Positions 35,614 through 45,427 of a DNA stretch of 64,000 nt are shown piece by piece; the first letter of the stretch is position 1; the number at the start of each line of letters is the position of its first letter. The notes below the pieces were generated by a model. That model ran no database searches and had not been told where the DNA came from. It saw only the letters and a program-made list of their open reading frames with translations. The DNA comes from Rhizobium leguminosarum bv. trifolii WSM1325 (GTDB lineage: Bacteria > Pseudomonadota > Alphaproteobacteria > Rhizobiales > Rhizobiaceae): positions 1-64,000 of the forward strand of contig CP001627.1 of NCBI GenBank assembly GCA_000023185.1. The letters run 5' to 3'. A program made the position numbers and the translations under genes.

Positions 35614-36393
35614 TTGCAGAGTTTGGAGAATGCCGTGCAGGACGATGCCGCTACACAGGAAATGCTTTCACTGGTCTTGGAGGAACCGGACCGCTGGGCA
35701 ATGTTTCTCGATATCGACGGAACGCTGCTCAATCTTGCACCCACACCGGATGCGATAGAGGTTCCAGAGGCGCTTCCTGGACAACTTCATCGCCTGTCGA
35801 ACAAGCTCGGCGGCGCCTTGGCGCTGGTCACCGGACGGTCTCTTGCTTATGCAGACGCGCTGTTCAAACCCTTTGCATTTCCGACAGCAGGCCTGCACGG
35901 CGCCGAAATCAGGAACGCCGCCGGAATGCAGACGGTCGAGGCGACACCTGAGTTTCAGGCGTTGAAACATGCGCTGACCGCTGAAGCCGAGCACTACCCT
36001 GGCGTCCTGATCGAGGACAAGGGCGCGGCCGTTGCCGCCCACTACCGGCTGGCGCCGGAATATGAAAAGGTGCTCGAAGACCGCATGCACCACTATGCGG
36101 AGCTCGCCGGGCCGAACTGGGCATTGCAGCTCGGCAAGATGGTATTCGAGCTGCGCCCGGCACGGTCGAGCAAGGGCGATGCGCTGGAGCGGTTCTTCCA
36201 GTCCGACCCGTTCAAGAACCGCTCGCCGATTACCATTGGCGATGATCTGACCGACGAGTCGATGTTTGCGATCGCCAATGCGCGTGGTGGCGTTTCCGTG
36301 CGTGTCGGCGCGATCGGCGCTCCCAGCTGCGCCACGAGCCGGCTGTCCTCTTCTGCGCTGGTCAGAAACGTGATTGCCGCCTTGGCCGCCTGA
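35614..36393 (+). CDS. otsB: Trehalose-6-phosphate phosphatase
   Basis: This is a 259-residue HAD-superfamily protein. The nucleophile motif is MFLDIDGTLLNLAPTPDAI near residue 30; ALVTGRS and AGLHGAEI follow, then SSKGDALERFF and the metal-binding ITIGDDLTDESMF near 205, as in OtsB. It would convert trehalose 6-phosphate to trehalose. No otsA synthase is nearby, so the substrate must come from a gene elsewhere. The annotated start is a TTG; a GTG at 35635 is an alternative. It is divergent from the ROK gene. Confidence 0.9.
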   Translation: MQSLENAVQDDAATQEMLSLVLEEPDRWAMFLDIDGTLLNLAPTPDAIEVPEALPGQLHRLSNKLGGALALVTGRSLAYADALFKPFAFPTAGLHGAEIRNAAGMQTVEATPEFQALKHALTAEAEHYPGVLIEDKGAAVAAHYRLAPEYEKVLEDRMHHYAELAGPNWALQLGKMVFELRPARSSKGDALERFFQSDPFKNRSPITIGDDLTDESMFAIANARGGVSVRVGAIGAPSCATSRLSSSALVRNVIAALAA

Positions 36394-36591
36394 GGTACGC
36401 CGTTGGACGATGTGCATGCGGGTTGCTGTCGTCTTTACACCGGCTGCGCAGTGTCAATTGTCAAAAAAGTATCGGTTTTACCCGGGAATCGTGGTGGCGG
36501 GCACGACGCGAGACCATTACACTCTCCTTAACAATAAAGCCAAAAAGGGAATTTGGCGGACGGCCTGGAACAGTCCTTGGAGGAGGAAACA

Positions 36592-37476
36592 ATGGAACCC
36601 GACTTGGAAGTGGTTCAGATCCGGCCCGGCGAATCTTTCGCGACGAAGGCGCATGGCTATCCCTACCATACGGTTCGCTGGCATTTTCATCCGGAATACG
36701 AACTTCATCTCGTCGTGGCGACGACGGGACGCTATTTCGTCGGCGACTTCATCGGCGAATTTGAACCGGGCAACCTTGTGCTTGCCGGACCTAATCTTCC
36801 CCATAACTGGATCAGCGATGTCCCGAAAGGATCGAGCATTCCGCTTCGATGCCAGCTCATCCAGTTCAGCGAGAATTTCATCAGCGGTACTATGAAGGTG
36901 CTGGCCGAACTCGGGCCCTTCGATCCGGTTCTTGAAGCCTCGCGGCGCGGCGTGCTCTTCGGCGCCGATACCAGCCGGCAGGTGGCTCCCCTGATGAACG
37001 AGGTGCAGCAGGCACACGGTGTGCGTCGTATCGAGCTGTTCATGATGATCGTCGGCCTGCTCAGCCGGGCGCAGGATTCCCAGCTTCTCGCCAGCCCGAG
37101 CTATCTGCCCGATCCATCTGGCTACATGTCTGCCGGCATCAACAAGGCGCTCGCCTATATCAGAGAGAACCTGACGAAATCCTTCGACGAAGCCGATCTG
37201 GCGACGATTGCTGACCAGTCGACTGGCGCCTTTTCGCGCGCATTCCGCCGCCATACCGGCATGTCGCTGGTACAGTATGTGAAACGCCTGCGCATCAATC
37301 TCGCCTGCCAGATCCTGATGAGCGATGACCACGCATCGATCACCGATATCTGCTTCGAGGTCGGCTTCAACAATCTGTCCAACTTCAACCGGCAGTTTCT
37401 CGCGGAAAAGGGCATGACGCCTTCTCGCTTCAGGCGGTTGTTGGGCGACAATATCAACGTGGCAAAGGCGGCCTAG
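36592..37476 (+). CDS. AraC-family transcriptional regulator with cupin-type sensor domain
   Basis: The ATG at 36592 follows a strong AGGAGG (36581-36586) and gives 294 residues. Residues 15-120 form a cupin-like ligand domain (TVRWHFHPEYELHLVVATTGRYFVGDFIGEF). The last 100 residues carry the two AraC helix-turn-helix motifs (ADLATIADQSTGAFSRAFRRH and ITDICFEVGFNNLSNFNRQF). It lies upstream of and in the same direction as a sugar ABC operon, which it probably activates in response to the imported compound. Confidence 0.92.
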   Translation: MEPDLEVVQIRPGESFATKAHGYPYHTVRWHFHPEYELHLVVATTGRYFVGDFIGEFEPGNLVLAGPNLPHNWISDVPKGSSIPLRCQLIQFSENFISGTMKVLAELGPFDPVLEASRRGVLFGADTSRQVAPLMNEVQQAHGVRRIELFMMIVGLLSRAQDSQLLASPSYLPDPSGYMSAGINKALAYIRENLTKSFDEADLATIADQSTGAFSRAFRRHTGMSLVQYVKRLRINLACQILMSDDHASITDICFEVGFNNLSNFNRQFLAEKGMTPSRFRRLLGDNINVAKAA

Positions 37477-37696
37477 AGGAGCCGAACGAGCACGTCCAAA
37501 GGACGAGGGAGGACGAGGAGGAGGAACCAATACTGACACTGACTTGAACGGGGGCACGCGATGAGCGGCTCGCGATTGGAAATGCTTGTCCTCAAAAACG
37601 TCAAACCGCCGGGGCAGGCGCGACCGTTCCTTCAGCCGAACGGCCACAGCAGAACAGTGCGATCACACACAATTTTTTCAACGGGAGGAGATGGAA

Positions 37697-38764
37697 ATGA
37701 TGAAATTCTCAACAAAGGCGGCAGGCGCCGCGGTATTTGTCCTGTCCTTGCTTGGTGGTACTTCCGCCTTTGCGCAAACCGCCGTTGCGGATGCGACAGT
37801 GGCATTCCTCATGCCCGACCAGGGATCGACCCGCTACGAGGAGCACGACCACCCGGGCTTCGTCGCGGAAATGAAGAAGCTTTGTGCGTCGTGCAAGGTT
37901 CTCTATCAGAACGCCGATGCCGATATCGCAAAACAACAGCAACAGTTCAATTCGGCCATCACGCAAGGCGCCAAAGTCATCGTGCTGGACCCGGTGGATT
38001 CGGCGGCCGCCGCATCGCTCGTCCAGCTTGCACAGAGCCAGGGCGTCAAGGTCATTGCCTATGACCGCCCGATCCCGAAAGGCAAGGCCGATTTTTACGT
38101 CTCCTTCGACAACAAGGCGATCGGCAAGGCAATTGCGGAATCGCTCGTCCAGCATCTGAAGGCGCAGAACGTGCCGACCGATGGCGGCGGCATCCTGCAG
38201 ATCAATGGTTCGCCGACCGATGCGGCTGCCGGGCTGATCAAGGACGGCATTCACCAGGGTCTGGCGAGCGGCGGTTACAAGACGCTTGCCGAATTTGACA
38301 CGCCGAACTGGCAGCCCGCGAACGCCCAGCAATGGGCGGGCGGCCAGATCACCCGTTTCGGCAAACAGATCGTCGGCGTGGTCGCTGCCAATGACGGCAC
38401 TGGGGGTGGCGCCATCGCAGCCTTCAAGGCAGCAGGTGTCGATCCGGTGCCGCCGGTCACCGGCAATGATGCGACGATCGCGGCACTACAGCTGATCATC
38501 GCAGGGGATCAGTACAATACGATTTCAAAGCCGAGCGAAATCGTCGCCGCTGCCGCTGCCGACGTCGCCGTGAAGCTTCTGGCCGGAGAAACGATCAAGG
38601 CCGAAATGACGCTCTACGACACGCCGGCGCAGCTCTTCGTCCCTGCCGTCGTTACTGCTGAAAACCTCAAGGCCGAGATCATCGACAAGAAGATCAACAC
38701 CGCCGAGGAACTGTGCACCGGCCGCTATGCCGACGGCTGCAAGAAGCTCGGCATCACCAAATAA
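37697..38764 (+). CDS. Periplasmic sugar-binding protein (XylF/RbsB type)
   Basis: The ATG at 37697 is 8 bp after GGGAGGAG and gives 355 residues. It has a signal peptide (KFSTKAAGAAVFVLSLLGG, cleavage after AFAQ). The mature protein is a type I periplasmic-binding fold: VAFLMPDQGSTRYE, QNADADIAKQQQQ, VIVLDPVDSAAA, IAYDRPI, GVVAANDGTGGG and a Cys-containing tail (ELCTGRYADGCKK). It is closest in pattern to xylose-binding proteins. The real ligand is likely a pentose, hexose or sugar alcohol. It is the first gene of the transport operon. Confidence 0.92.
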   Translation: MMKFSTKAAGAAVFVLSLLGGTSAFAQTAVADATVAFLMPDQGSTRYEEHDHPGFVAEMKKLCASCKVLYQNADADIAKQQQQFNSAITQGAKVIVLDPVDSAAAASLVQLAQSQGVKVIAYDRPIPKGKADFYVSFDNKAIGKAIAESLVQHLKAQNVPTDGGGILQINGSPTDAAAGLIKDGIHQGLASGGYKTLAEFDTPNWQPANAQQWAGGQITRFGKQIVGVVAANDGTGGGAIAAFKAAGVDPVPPVTGNDATIAALQLIIAGDQYNTISKPSEIVAAAAADVAVKLLAGETIKAEMTLYDTPAQLFVPAVVTAENLKAEIIDKKINTAEELCTGRYADGCKKLGITK

Positions 38765-38835
38765 TAGAGCCAAGGGAATGCGCGGCCGGACCACCGGTCG
38801 CGCTTCCGATTTTTCCTTTTTCGAAAGGCCAGGCG

Positions 38836-39657
38836 ATGTCTGAAACCTCTCATACTCCTGACCCTTCCCGTCAGCCTGTCCTCAGTCTGCGTGGAATATC
38901 GAAGAACTTCGGGGCAGTGTCGGCGCTCACCGATATCGACCTCGACGTGTATGCCGGCGAGGTGGTGGCGCTGGTGGGCGACAACGGCGCTGGCAAATCG
39001 ACGCTGGTCAAGATCCTGGCCGGCGTGCATCAGCCAAGTTCGGGCACGATCTTCTTCGAAAGCAAGCCGGCCAACCTGTCGAGCCCAAGTGCTGCGCTCG
39101 ACCTCGGCATCGCAACCGTCTTCCAGGATCTGGCGCTTTGCGAAAATCTGGACGTCGTCGCCAATATCTTCCTCGGCAAGGAACTCAACCCATTTCAGCT
39201 GGATGAGGTTGCGATGGAGATTGCCGCCTGGAAGCTCTTGAACGAGCTCTCGGCCCGCATTCCGAGCGTGCGCGAACCTGTTGCCTCACTCTCCGGCGGA
39301 CAGCGCCAGACGGTCGCGATCGCCCGATCGCTGCTGCTCGAGCCGAAACTTATCATGCTCGACGAACCTACAGCTGCGCTGGGCGTTGCCCAGACCGCCG
39401 AGGTGCTCGACCTCATCGAGCGCGTGCGTGAGCGCGGCCTCGCCGTCATCATGATCAGCCACAATATGGAGGATGTTCGTGCCGTCGCGGACCGAATTGT
39501 CGTCCTTCGGCTCGGCCGCAACAACGGCACCATGCTGCCCGACGCATCCAATGAGCAGCTCGTCAGCGCCATCACCGGTGCATCCAACAATTCCGTCTCC
39601 CGCCGCGCGTCGCGCCGCCAGGCGCAAAGCCAACAGAACGAGGAGGGCAGGCCATGA
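38836..39657 (+). CDS. Sugar ABC transporter ATP-binding protein
   Basis: The ATG at 38836 gives 273 residues, i.e. one nucleotide-binding domain rather than the fused double domain of many sugar ATPases such as RbsA. Walker A is VGDNGAGKST near residue 50, the Q-loop is TVFQDLAL, the signature is SLSGGQRQTV near 150, Walker B is LIMLDEPTAALG and the H-loop is ISHNM. It powers the adjacent permease at the inner membrane; the stop overlaps the permease ATG by 4 bp. Confidence 0.94.
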   Translation: MSETSHTPDPSRQPVLSLRGISKNFGAVSALTDIDLDVYAGEVVALVGDNGAGKSTLVKILAGVHQPSSGTIFFESKPANLSSPSAALDLGIATVFQDLALCENLDVVANIFLGKELNPFQLDEVAMEIAAWKLLNELSARIPSVREPVASLSGGQRQTVAIARSLLLEPKLIMLDEPTAALGVAQTAEVLDLIERVRERGLAVIMISHNMEDVRAVADRIVVLRLGRNNGTMLPDASNEQLVSAITGASNNSVSRRASRRQAQSQQNEEGRP

Positions 39658-40913
39658 TGAAGACCATCCAGAATGAGCCGGCGGCACCTGCGCTTCTTGA
39701 CCGAAGTGACGAAAGAGTGCGCCATGACGATAGCCTTACCGGCTCGATCCGCGCCTTTGGGGATCGCATCCGCTCAGGCGATCTCGGTTCGCTGCCGGTC
39801 ATTGTCGGCCTGGCGATCATCTGGACGGTGTTCCAGGCGCTCAATCCGGTGTTTCTCTCGAGCAGCAACCTCGTCAACATGCTGTTCGACTGCTCGACGG
39901 TCGGTGTCATCTCACTCGGCATCGTCTGCATCCTGATGGTGGGTGAGATCGACCTTTCCGTCGGCTCCGTCAGCGGCTTCGCCTCGGCACTGGTCGGCGT
40001 CTTCTGGGTCAACCAGGGCTGGCCGGTGGTTCTCGCGGTCCTCGCCGCCATGATCGTCGGCGTCCTGATCGGCTCGCTCTACGCATTTCTCTTCAACCGC
40101 TTCGGCATGCCGAGCTTCGTGTCGACGCTGTCCGGGCTGCTCGCGGTTCTCGGCCTGCAGCTCTATATCCTCGGAGCGACCGGTTCGATCAATCTTCCCT
40201 ATGGTTCCTGGCTCGTGAGTTTCGGTCAGATCATGGTCATGCCGGACCCGATCGCCTATCTGCTGGTGGCACTTGCCGGCATTGCCTTCTTCTTCGCTAG
40301 CTACCGCACCTCGGCGCGCCGGCGGGCGGCCGGCCTGTCAGCGAAATCGGCCCGGGGGCTGCTTCTACGCGCCGTCATCATCACACTCGCCCTGGAAGCT
40401 GTCGCGTTCTATCTTAACCAGTCGCGCGGCATTCCGTGGATGTTCGGCCTTTTCGTCGGGCTCACCAGCGCGATGAATTATGCGCTGACGCGCACCAAAT
40501 GGGGACGCTCGATGCATGCCGTCGGCGGCAACAGGGAGGCCGCCCGTCGTTCCGGCATCAACGTCTCGCGCATCTATACGAGCGCTTTCGTCATGTGCGC
40601 TCTGCTTGCGGCAACCGGCGGCGTTCTCTCCGCCGCACGGCTGGCGACGGCAAGTCAGCAAGCCGGCACCGGCGACGTCAATCTCAATGCCATCGCCGCA
40701 GCAGTTATCGGCGGCACGAGCCTGTTTGGCGGGCGAGGCAGTGCCTATTCAGCCCTTCTCGGCATCATCGTCATTCAGTCGATTGCCAGCGGGCTGACGC
40801 TTCTCGATCTGTCATCGTCACTTCGATACATGATCACCGGCGCTGTCCTTGCCGTCGCCGTCATCGTCGACTCGCTGGCACGCCGCTCGCGAATTTCGCA
40901 CGGCCGAGCCTAA
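39654..40913 (+). CDS. Sugar ABC transporter permease (RbsC/XylH family)
   Basis: The protein has 419 residues and about 10-12 predicted membrane segments. It has the family motif [17 protein letters not shown] near residue 95 and a C-terminal [19 protein letters not shown]. The long loop near residues 220-240 (basic, [10 protein letters not shown]) is typical of the XylH branch. With one permease gene, the transporter would use a homodimer. Confidence 0.94.
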   Translation: MMKTIQNEPAAPALLDRSDERVRHDDSLTGSIRAFGDRIRSGDLGSLPVIVGLAIIWTVFQALNPVFLSSSNLVNMLFDCSTVGVISLGIVCILMVGEIDLSVGSVSGFASALVGVFWVNQGWPVVLAVLAAMIVGVLIGSLYAFLFNRFGMPSFVSTLSGLLAVLGLQLYILGATGSINLPYGSWLVSFGQIMVMPDPIAYLLVALAGIAFFFASYRTSARRRAAGLSAKSARGLLLRAVIITLALEAVAFYLNQSRGIPWMFGLFVGLTSAMNYALTRTKWGRSMHAVGGNREAARRSGINVSRIYTSAFVMCALLAATGGVLSAARLATASQQAGTGDVNLNAIAAAVIGGTSLFGGRGSAYSALLGIIVIQSIASGLTLLDLSSSLRYMITGAVLAVAVIVDSLARRSRISHGRA

Positions 40914-40939
40914 AGCAACTGAGAAAACAGAGGAAGAAA

Positions 40940-41668
40940 ATGGGACAGGATCTGTCTGGAAAAGTCGCGGCCGTCACCGGAGCGGCGTCGGGTATCGGCC
41001 TGGAATGCGCCAAGGCTTTGCTTGCCGCCGGCGTTCGGGTGGTGCTGGTCGACCGTAACGAGGAAGCGTTGCGGGAAATCTGCTCGAAACTCGACGCCAA
41101 CGCCATTCCCTTGGTCATCGATCTCACCGATCCGAAAAGCGTCGAACGGATGATGCCTGAGATACTGGAAAAAACCGGCCAACTGGATATCTTCCACGCC
41201 AATGCCGGCTCTTATATCGGCGGCGAAGTGCTGGGCGGAGATCCTGATGCCTGGGACCGGATGCTCAATCTGAACATCAACGCCGCATTCCGTTCGGTGC
41301 ATGCCGTCCTGCCGCATATGGTCGAGCGCAAGACCGGGGATATCATCCTGACGAGTTCCGTTGCCGGCATGATCCCTGTCGTCTGGGAGCCGATCTACAC
41401 CGCCTCGAAACACGCGGTCCAGGCATTCGTCCACACGCTGCGGCGGCAGGTAGCCAAGCATGGCTTGCGCGTCGGCGCCGTCGCTCCAGGCCCCGTGGTC
41501 ACGGCCCTTCTCAGCGATTGGCCGCAGGAGAAGTTGGACGAGGCGCTCGCAGCCGGCGGCCTGATGGAGGCGAACGAAGTGGCCGAAGCCGTGCTCTTCA
41601 TGCTGACGCGCCCACGCAACATTACGATCCGCGATCTCGTCATCCTGCCGCAGCGCGCCGACATCTGA
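40940..41668 (+). CDS. Short-chain dehydrogenase, ribitol 2-dehydrogenase-like
   Basis: The 242-residue classical SDR has a cofactor motif TGAASGIG near residue 14, DRNEEAL (acidic residue after strand 2, favouring NAD), NAG near 90, and catalytic Ser (SSVAG), Tyr and Lys (YTASK). Its pattern is like ribitol dehydrogenases, though the substrate is not proven. It starts 26 bp after the permease and probably oxidises the imported polyol or sugar. Confidence 0.85.
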   Translation: MGQDLSGKVAAVTGAASGIGLECAKALLAAGVRVVLVDRNEEALREICSKLDANAIPLVIDLTDPKSVERMMPEILEKTGQLDIFHANAGSYIGGEVLGGDPDAWDRMLNLNINAAFRSVHAVLPHMVERKTGDIILTSSVAGMIPVVWEPIYTASKHAVQAFVHTLRRQVAKHGLRVGAVAPGPVVTALLSDWPQEKLDEALAAGGLMEANEVAEAVLFMLTRPRNITIRDLVILPQRADI

Positions 41669-41720
41669 CGAAAGTGCATCCGTCTTCAACACTCGCGAAC
41701 CCACTCAAGAGGAAACGGCC

Positions 41721-42485
41721 ATGATCTTCGACAGATTTCGCCTGAACGGACAGGTGGCGCTGGTGACCGGCGGCACGCGCGGCATCGGGCTTGCCATCGC
41801 CGAGGCGCTCGGCGAGGCGGGCGCCAAAGTCATCATCACGGGCAGAACCCGCAATCTGGCCGCGGAAGACCAGCTCTCCAGGGTCGGCGTCGATTGCGAT
41901 TTCATCGCCGTCGACCTGATGAAGGAAAGCGCTGCCGACGAACTCGTCGCTGAGACTCTTTCGCGGGCGGGGCGGCTCGACATCCTCGTCAACAATGCCG
42001 GCATCGCCATTCACGGCGACAGCGGCGAATTCTCCGATGCCATCTGGCGCGAAATCATGACGGTTAACGTCGACGCCGTCTTTCGCGCCTGCCGCGCCGC
42101 ATTAGCACCGATGCGGCGCCAAGGCGGCGGCGCCATCCTCAATATCGGCTCGATATCGGGCATCGTGTCCAACATTCCCCAGAACCAGGTCGCCTATAAC
42201 ACCTCGAAGGCGGCGGTCCACATGATGACGAAGAGCCTCGCCAGCGAGGTTGCCGCTGAAAACATCCGCGTCAACGCCATCGCCCCCGGCTATATCGAGA
42301 CCGATCTGTCGCGCGGCGGCATCGACAATCCCGACTGGTTCCCGACCTGGCGCAGCATGACCCCGATGGGACGCGTCGGGCAGCCGGAGGAGGTGGCGGG
42401 TGCCGCATTGTTCCTCTGCTCGGCGGCAGCAAGTTATGTCACCGGCGAAGTGCTGGTTATCGACGGCGGTTATACAACGCGCTGA
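41721..42485 (+). CDS. Short-chain dehydrogenase (polyol/sugar type)
   Basis: The 254-residue SDR has TGGTRGIG near residue 17, NNAG near 92, catalytic Ser in NIGSISG, and YNTSK near 160. The C-terminal VTGEVLVIDGGYTTR is typical of FabG-like and polyol dehydrogenases. It is the last gene of the transport operon. Two different SDRs suggest two oxidation steps or two epimers. No kinase or isomerase follows, so the pathway must continue elsewhere. Confidence 0.87.
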   Translation: MIFDRFRLNGQVALVTGGTRGIGLAIAEALGEAGAKVIITGRTRNLAAEDQLSRVGVDCDFIAVDLMKESAADELVAETLSRAGRLDILVNNAGIAIHGDSGEFSDAIWREIMTVNVDAVFRACRAALAPMRRQGGGAILNIGSISGIVSNIPQNQVAYNTSKAAVHMMTKSLASEVAAENIRVNAIAPGYIETDLSRGGIDNPDWFPTWRSMTPMGRVGQPEEVAGAALFLCSAAASYVTGEVLVIDGGYTTR

Positions 42486-42661
42486 AACCCGAAGACGGGG
42501 AGGGCGGCTCGCAGCCGCTTGGTTGGTGCGAGCGGCCGATTATCCTCCGCGCGCGATGTTCTGATTGTGACACAGATGCAGACACTTCGCGGCTATCGGG
42601 GCCTTATCGTCTCACGCTCGCGCGCAGTCCGAAAACCGCTCCCGTTTTTCGGCATCGTGCT

Positions 42662-43057
42662 CTAATTTAGGCAATCCAGCATCCACTGGACGCCAAAGCG
42701 ATCGGTGAGCTTACCATAATAGCTTCCCCATGGCTGGACGGCGAGTGGTGTCGTGATCTTGCCGCCCTCGGCCAGCCGTGCAAAGAGGCTGGCGGTACTG
42801 TCGCGGTCTTCCATGATCAGCATGTGGGCGGAGCCTCGCATCGGCTCGGCGTCATGATTGTCCGAAGCGAAGAAAAGAACGTCGGGTCCTTCGAAGCGGG
42901 CATGCATCACCTTCCCGCGCATGGCTTCGGGGGCAGCGGACATTCCGTCTGCACCGTGCCGCTTCAATTGCGTGACTTGGCCAAGCCCGCATTCGGTGTA
43001 GAAAGCAAGCGCTTGCTCGCAGCCGTTGGCGAAGAACAAGTAGTTGGCAAGCTGCAT
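42662..43057 (-). CDS. VOC-family protein (PhnB/YjdN-like)
   Basis: The ATG at 43057 has a GGGAGTG site and gives 131 residues. The sequence has the PhnB-like glyoxalase fold: YLFFANGCEQALAFYTECGLG, MHARFEGPDVLFFASD, and the end DRFGVQWMLDCLN. Members bind metals or small ligands; the precise role is unknown. It follows the tautomerase gene on the same strand by 86 bp, and the two are probably one operon under the TetR regulator. Confidence 0.85.
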   Translation of the reverse strand: MQLANYLFFANGCEQALAFYTECGLGQVTQLKRHGADGMSAAPEAMRGKVMHARFEGPDVLFFASDNHDAEPMRGSAHMLIMEDRDSTASLFARLAEGGKITTPLAVQPWGSYYGKLTDRFGVQWMLDCLN

Positions 43058-43143
43058 GGCTTCACTCCCGTACCGTTCCGGACCATGACGCCTCAGTGAC
43101 CCGGCCCGGCGCAGCGGGTCCGGGGCTTTTGCGCATTCCACAG

Positions 43144-43569
43144 TCATTGCGTCGCGCCACCTTGGATAGCGGCGACAAGATCGGCATTGCTATAGCTGCG
43201 GCTGGCGATGCCCCACGCCCCCTCGGGCGCGTAGATGATGTTCGACCATATGTGTTCTCGCCTGAGCCGGCCCTCGGCGGCTTGTTCGACGACGTCGGCT
43301 GCTTTTTCGAAGAAGGCCTGCCTGGTCTCTGCACTTACCAGCGCAATCTCAGGCAGCTTGAGTTCGATGAAAGCCGCAGCAATCGGCTTTCCCGCAGCAA
43401 GCACATGCTCGCGCGGCAGCACGTTGATGGTGCCGATGACATTGGCAGTCATGAAAGTGTTGCCGGTCAAGCCCGCGGCATCAAGCAACGCGTCTGTCAA
43501 TCCTGCAAAAGCCTGCGCCTGGCCCTCCAGCGAGAGCAGGCCTTCAGGTACGGTGAGCGTGATGGGCAT
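43144..43569 (-). CDS. Tautomerase-family protein
   Basis: The protein has 141 residues. After Met removal it would start with Pro1 (PITLTVPEGLLS), the catalytic base of the 4-oxalocrotonate tautomerase superfamily. The length fits a two-domain member. It may act on small keto/enol compounds from aromatic or sugar breakdown. The gene is divergent from a TetR repressor, the usual arrangement for a repressor and its target. Confidence 0.8.
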   Translation of the reverse strand: MPITLTVPEGLLSLEGQAQAFAGLTDALLDAAGLTGNTFMTANVIGTINVLPREHVLAAGKPIAAAFIELKLPEIALVSAETRQAFFEKAADVVEQAAEGRLRREHIWSNIIYAPEGAWGIASRSYSNADLVAAIQGGATQ

Positions 43570-43599
43570 CGGATTGTCTCCCTGTTTGAACCATGACCG

Positions 43600-43681
43600 T
43601 TTTTGATATATACCGATCGCTCTTTATTCATACACATCGATCACTCTCTTAGCAAGACATAAAGAGTGCTCGCTCTTAAAA
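43600..43681. promoter_or_regulatory. Divergent tautomerase/TetR promoter region with repeated operator-like motifs
   Basis: Related motifs occur three times: CGATCGCTCTTTA near 43613, CGATCACTCTCTTA near 43639, and an inverted AAGAGTGCTCGCTCTT near 43664-43679. The last is an imperfect palindrome, as expected for a TetR-family operator, and lies just before the TetR gene. Confidence 0.5.
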
Positions 43682-43690
43682 AGGACGGAC

Positions 43691-44290
43691 ATGCGCTACA
43701 GTGCCGAGCATAAGCAGGAGACCCGAACGCGGGTCATTGCCGCGGCTGGACGGGTTTTCAGACAGGAAGGCTATGGCGGTGCGGGCATCGATTCATTGAC
43801 CAAGGCGGCAGGCGTGACCAACGGCGCCTTCTACGGACATTTCAAGTCCAAGGGCGAAGCCTTTCGAACCGCCGTGCTAACCGGCCTAGAAGAGCTGCGG
43901 CAAGGAATTGCGGGATTAAAGGCCAGTCAACCGAAAGACTGGCTGGCGACATTCGTCGGCTACTATCTCGGCTATAAAAGAACCTGCGATCTGGGTGAGA
44001 GCTGCGCTCTGCCGAGCCTTTCCCCCGACGTGGTGCGCGCAGACGATGAAACACGAAGCGCCTATACGGTGGAACTCAAACGTCTCATCGAGGAAATTGC
44101 CGTCGGCTTGCCGGAGGGTGAGGTATCGGGTCAACCTCAAACGCGCCGGGAAGACCAGGCGATCTTGCTGCTCGCCATGCTCAGTGGCGGTGTGACCCTC
44201 GCCCGCGCTGCTTCCGACCCGGCGCTGTCCAAACGCATTGCAGACGTCATCGCGAAGGCTGCGCTGACGGCGATAGACCCTGGAAACTGA
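43691..44290 (+). CDS. TetR/AcrR-family repressor
   Basis: The protein has 199 residues. Residues 8-55 form the TetR DNA-binding domain (TRTRVIAAAGRVFRQEGYGGAGIDSLTKAAGVTNGAFYGHF; a textbook match). The ligand domain has a Cys pair region (KRTCDLGESCALPSL), as seen in members that respond to electrophiles. It probably represses itself and the divergent tautomerase-VOC operon. Confidence 0.92.
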   Translation: MRYSAEHKQETRTRVIAAAGRVFRQEGYGGAGIDSLTKAAGVTNGAFYGHFKSKGEAFRTAVLTGLEELRQGIAGLKASQPKDWLATFVGYYLGYKRTCDLGESCALPSLSPDVVRADDETRSAYTVELKRLIEEIAVGLPEGEVSGQPQTRREDQAILLLAMLSGGVTLARAASDPALSKRIADVIAKAALTAIDPGN

Positions 44291-44404
44291 TCCCTCCCTC
44301 AGGGCAGCGCGGGCTTGAAATCCGTGGAGGGGGTCTCGAAGACAAATCGCGGCTCGGCGTCGAGAAGCGCAGTCAGTTCCGCCGCACATCGCTTCGGCGC
44401 GACC

Positions 44405-45427
44405 TCAGCCAGATAAAATTTGCAAAGGTATGGTGATTTCGAACTCGGTACCGGCGCCGGTCGCTCGCAGCAGGCGGATCGTGCCACCATGGGAGCTCAG
44501 CATGGCGCCGACGATACTGAGGCCCATACCGGTGCCACCCTGTTCGCGGCGCGTTGAGTAAAACGGCTGAAAGATGCGTTGGCGATTTACCTCGGAGATA
44601 CCGCTGCCGTCGTCACGGACGAGAATGACGGCAGTTCGGGCGTCGGTCGATACTCTGATTTCCAACAGCGTGGCGCCGTGCTGAAGAGCGTTGTCGGCAA
44701 GATTGGCAAAGACGATGCCGGCTGCCTCCTGGGGAAGAGCAACCGATATTTCCGTATCACCTGAGCCGGAAACACGGAGGGCGGGAAACCGTCCGCGCAG
44801 TGAGGATAAAATGTCGGTGACGCTGCTTTTGCCTTCGGCCACGGGCGTTTCCGCCTGGGCAAGCTCCCTTAGCCGCTGCAACAACGCGTCGAGCCGGACG
44901 GCATCGGCGACGATGTTGTCGAGAAAGTGCAAACGCTGCACCTTCGTCATCGGCTTTTCGGCATCATCGTCACGCAGAAGCTCCGCCGCGCCGCGGATCG
45001 CCGTCAGCGGCGATTTCAGTTCATGGGAGACATGGGCGGCAAAGGAACGCACGTATTCGGTGCGATCGACCAGTTTTCCGGCAAGATCAAGGAAGCTTTG
45101 CGACAGCACAGCGATCTCGCGCGTTCCATAGCTTTCCAGCGGCCGGATTGCTCCCTTGCCGCCGCGGGCGATCTCTTCCGTTCGGGCGATCAAAGCGTCG
45201 ATAGGCCCTGTGATGGTGCGCGTCAGCACATAAGCAACGCCGAGCGTCAGCATGACGACGACGGCGAGGGCGCCGATTTCCGCCGGCGCCATCCGGTTCG
45301 AACTCGCTTCCACGGCGCGAAACCAGATGACGATCAGGATTGGCAGCGCCATGACCGCGAGAAGCACGGCGTAGACAATCAGCGCCAGTGTCGGCCGCCA
45401 TTTCGTCCTGACTTTCGGTGCCGACAT
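44405..45427 (-). CDS. Sensor histidine kinase
   Basis: The 340-residue inner-membrane kinase has TM1 near residues 12-37 and TM2 near 50-70 with only a short periplasmic loop, then a HAMP-like linker, the phosphoacceptor H in SHELKSPLTAIRG near 135, the N-box NLADNALQHG near 245, the G1 box RDDGSGIS and the G2 box GTGMGLSI. The short loop suggests sensing within the membrane. It follows its response regulator, with adjacent stop and start codons. Confidence 0.93.
   Translation of the reverse strand: MSAPKVRTKWRPTLALIVYAVLLAVMALPILIVIWFRAVEASSNRMAPAEIGALAVVVMLTLGVAYVLTRTITGPIDALIARTEEIARGGKGAIRPLESYGTREIAVLSQSFLDLAGKLVDRTEYVRSFAAHVSHELKSPLTAIRGAAELLRDDDAEKPMTKVQRLHFLDNIVADAVRLDALLQRLRELAQAETPVAEGKSSVTDILSSLRGRFPALRVSGSGDTEISVALPQEAAGIVFANLADNALQHGATLLEIRVSTDARTAVILVRDDGSGISEVNRQRIFQPFYSTRREQGGTGMGLSIVGAMLSSHGGTIRLLRATGAGTEFEITIPLQILSG

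Noticed and set aside
36517..37647. A 376-codon open frame antisense to the AraC gene
   Set aside because: It spans the AraC gene and its leader in mirror frame, with no family features.
44299..44490. Short minus-strand frame ending EPRFVFETPSTDFKPALP between TetR and the histidine kinase
   Set aside because: The tail looks protein-like, but most of the frame overlaps the kinase gene in another frame and no start or site is convincing; at best a tiny relic.
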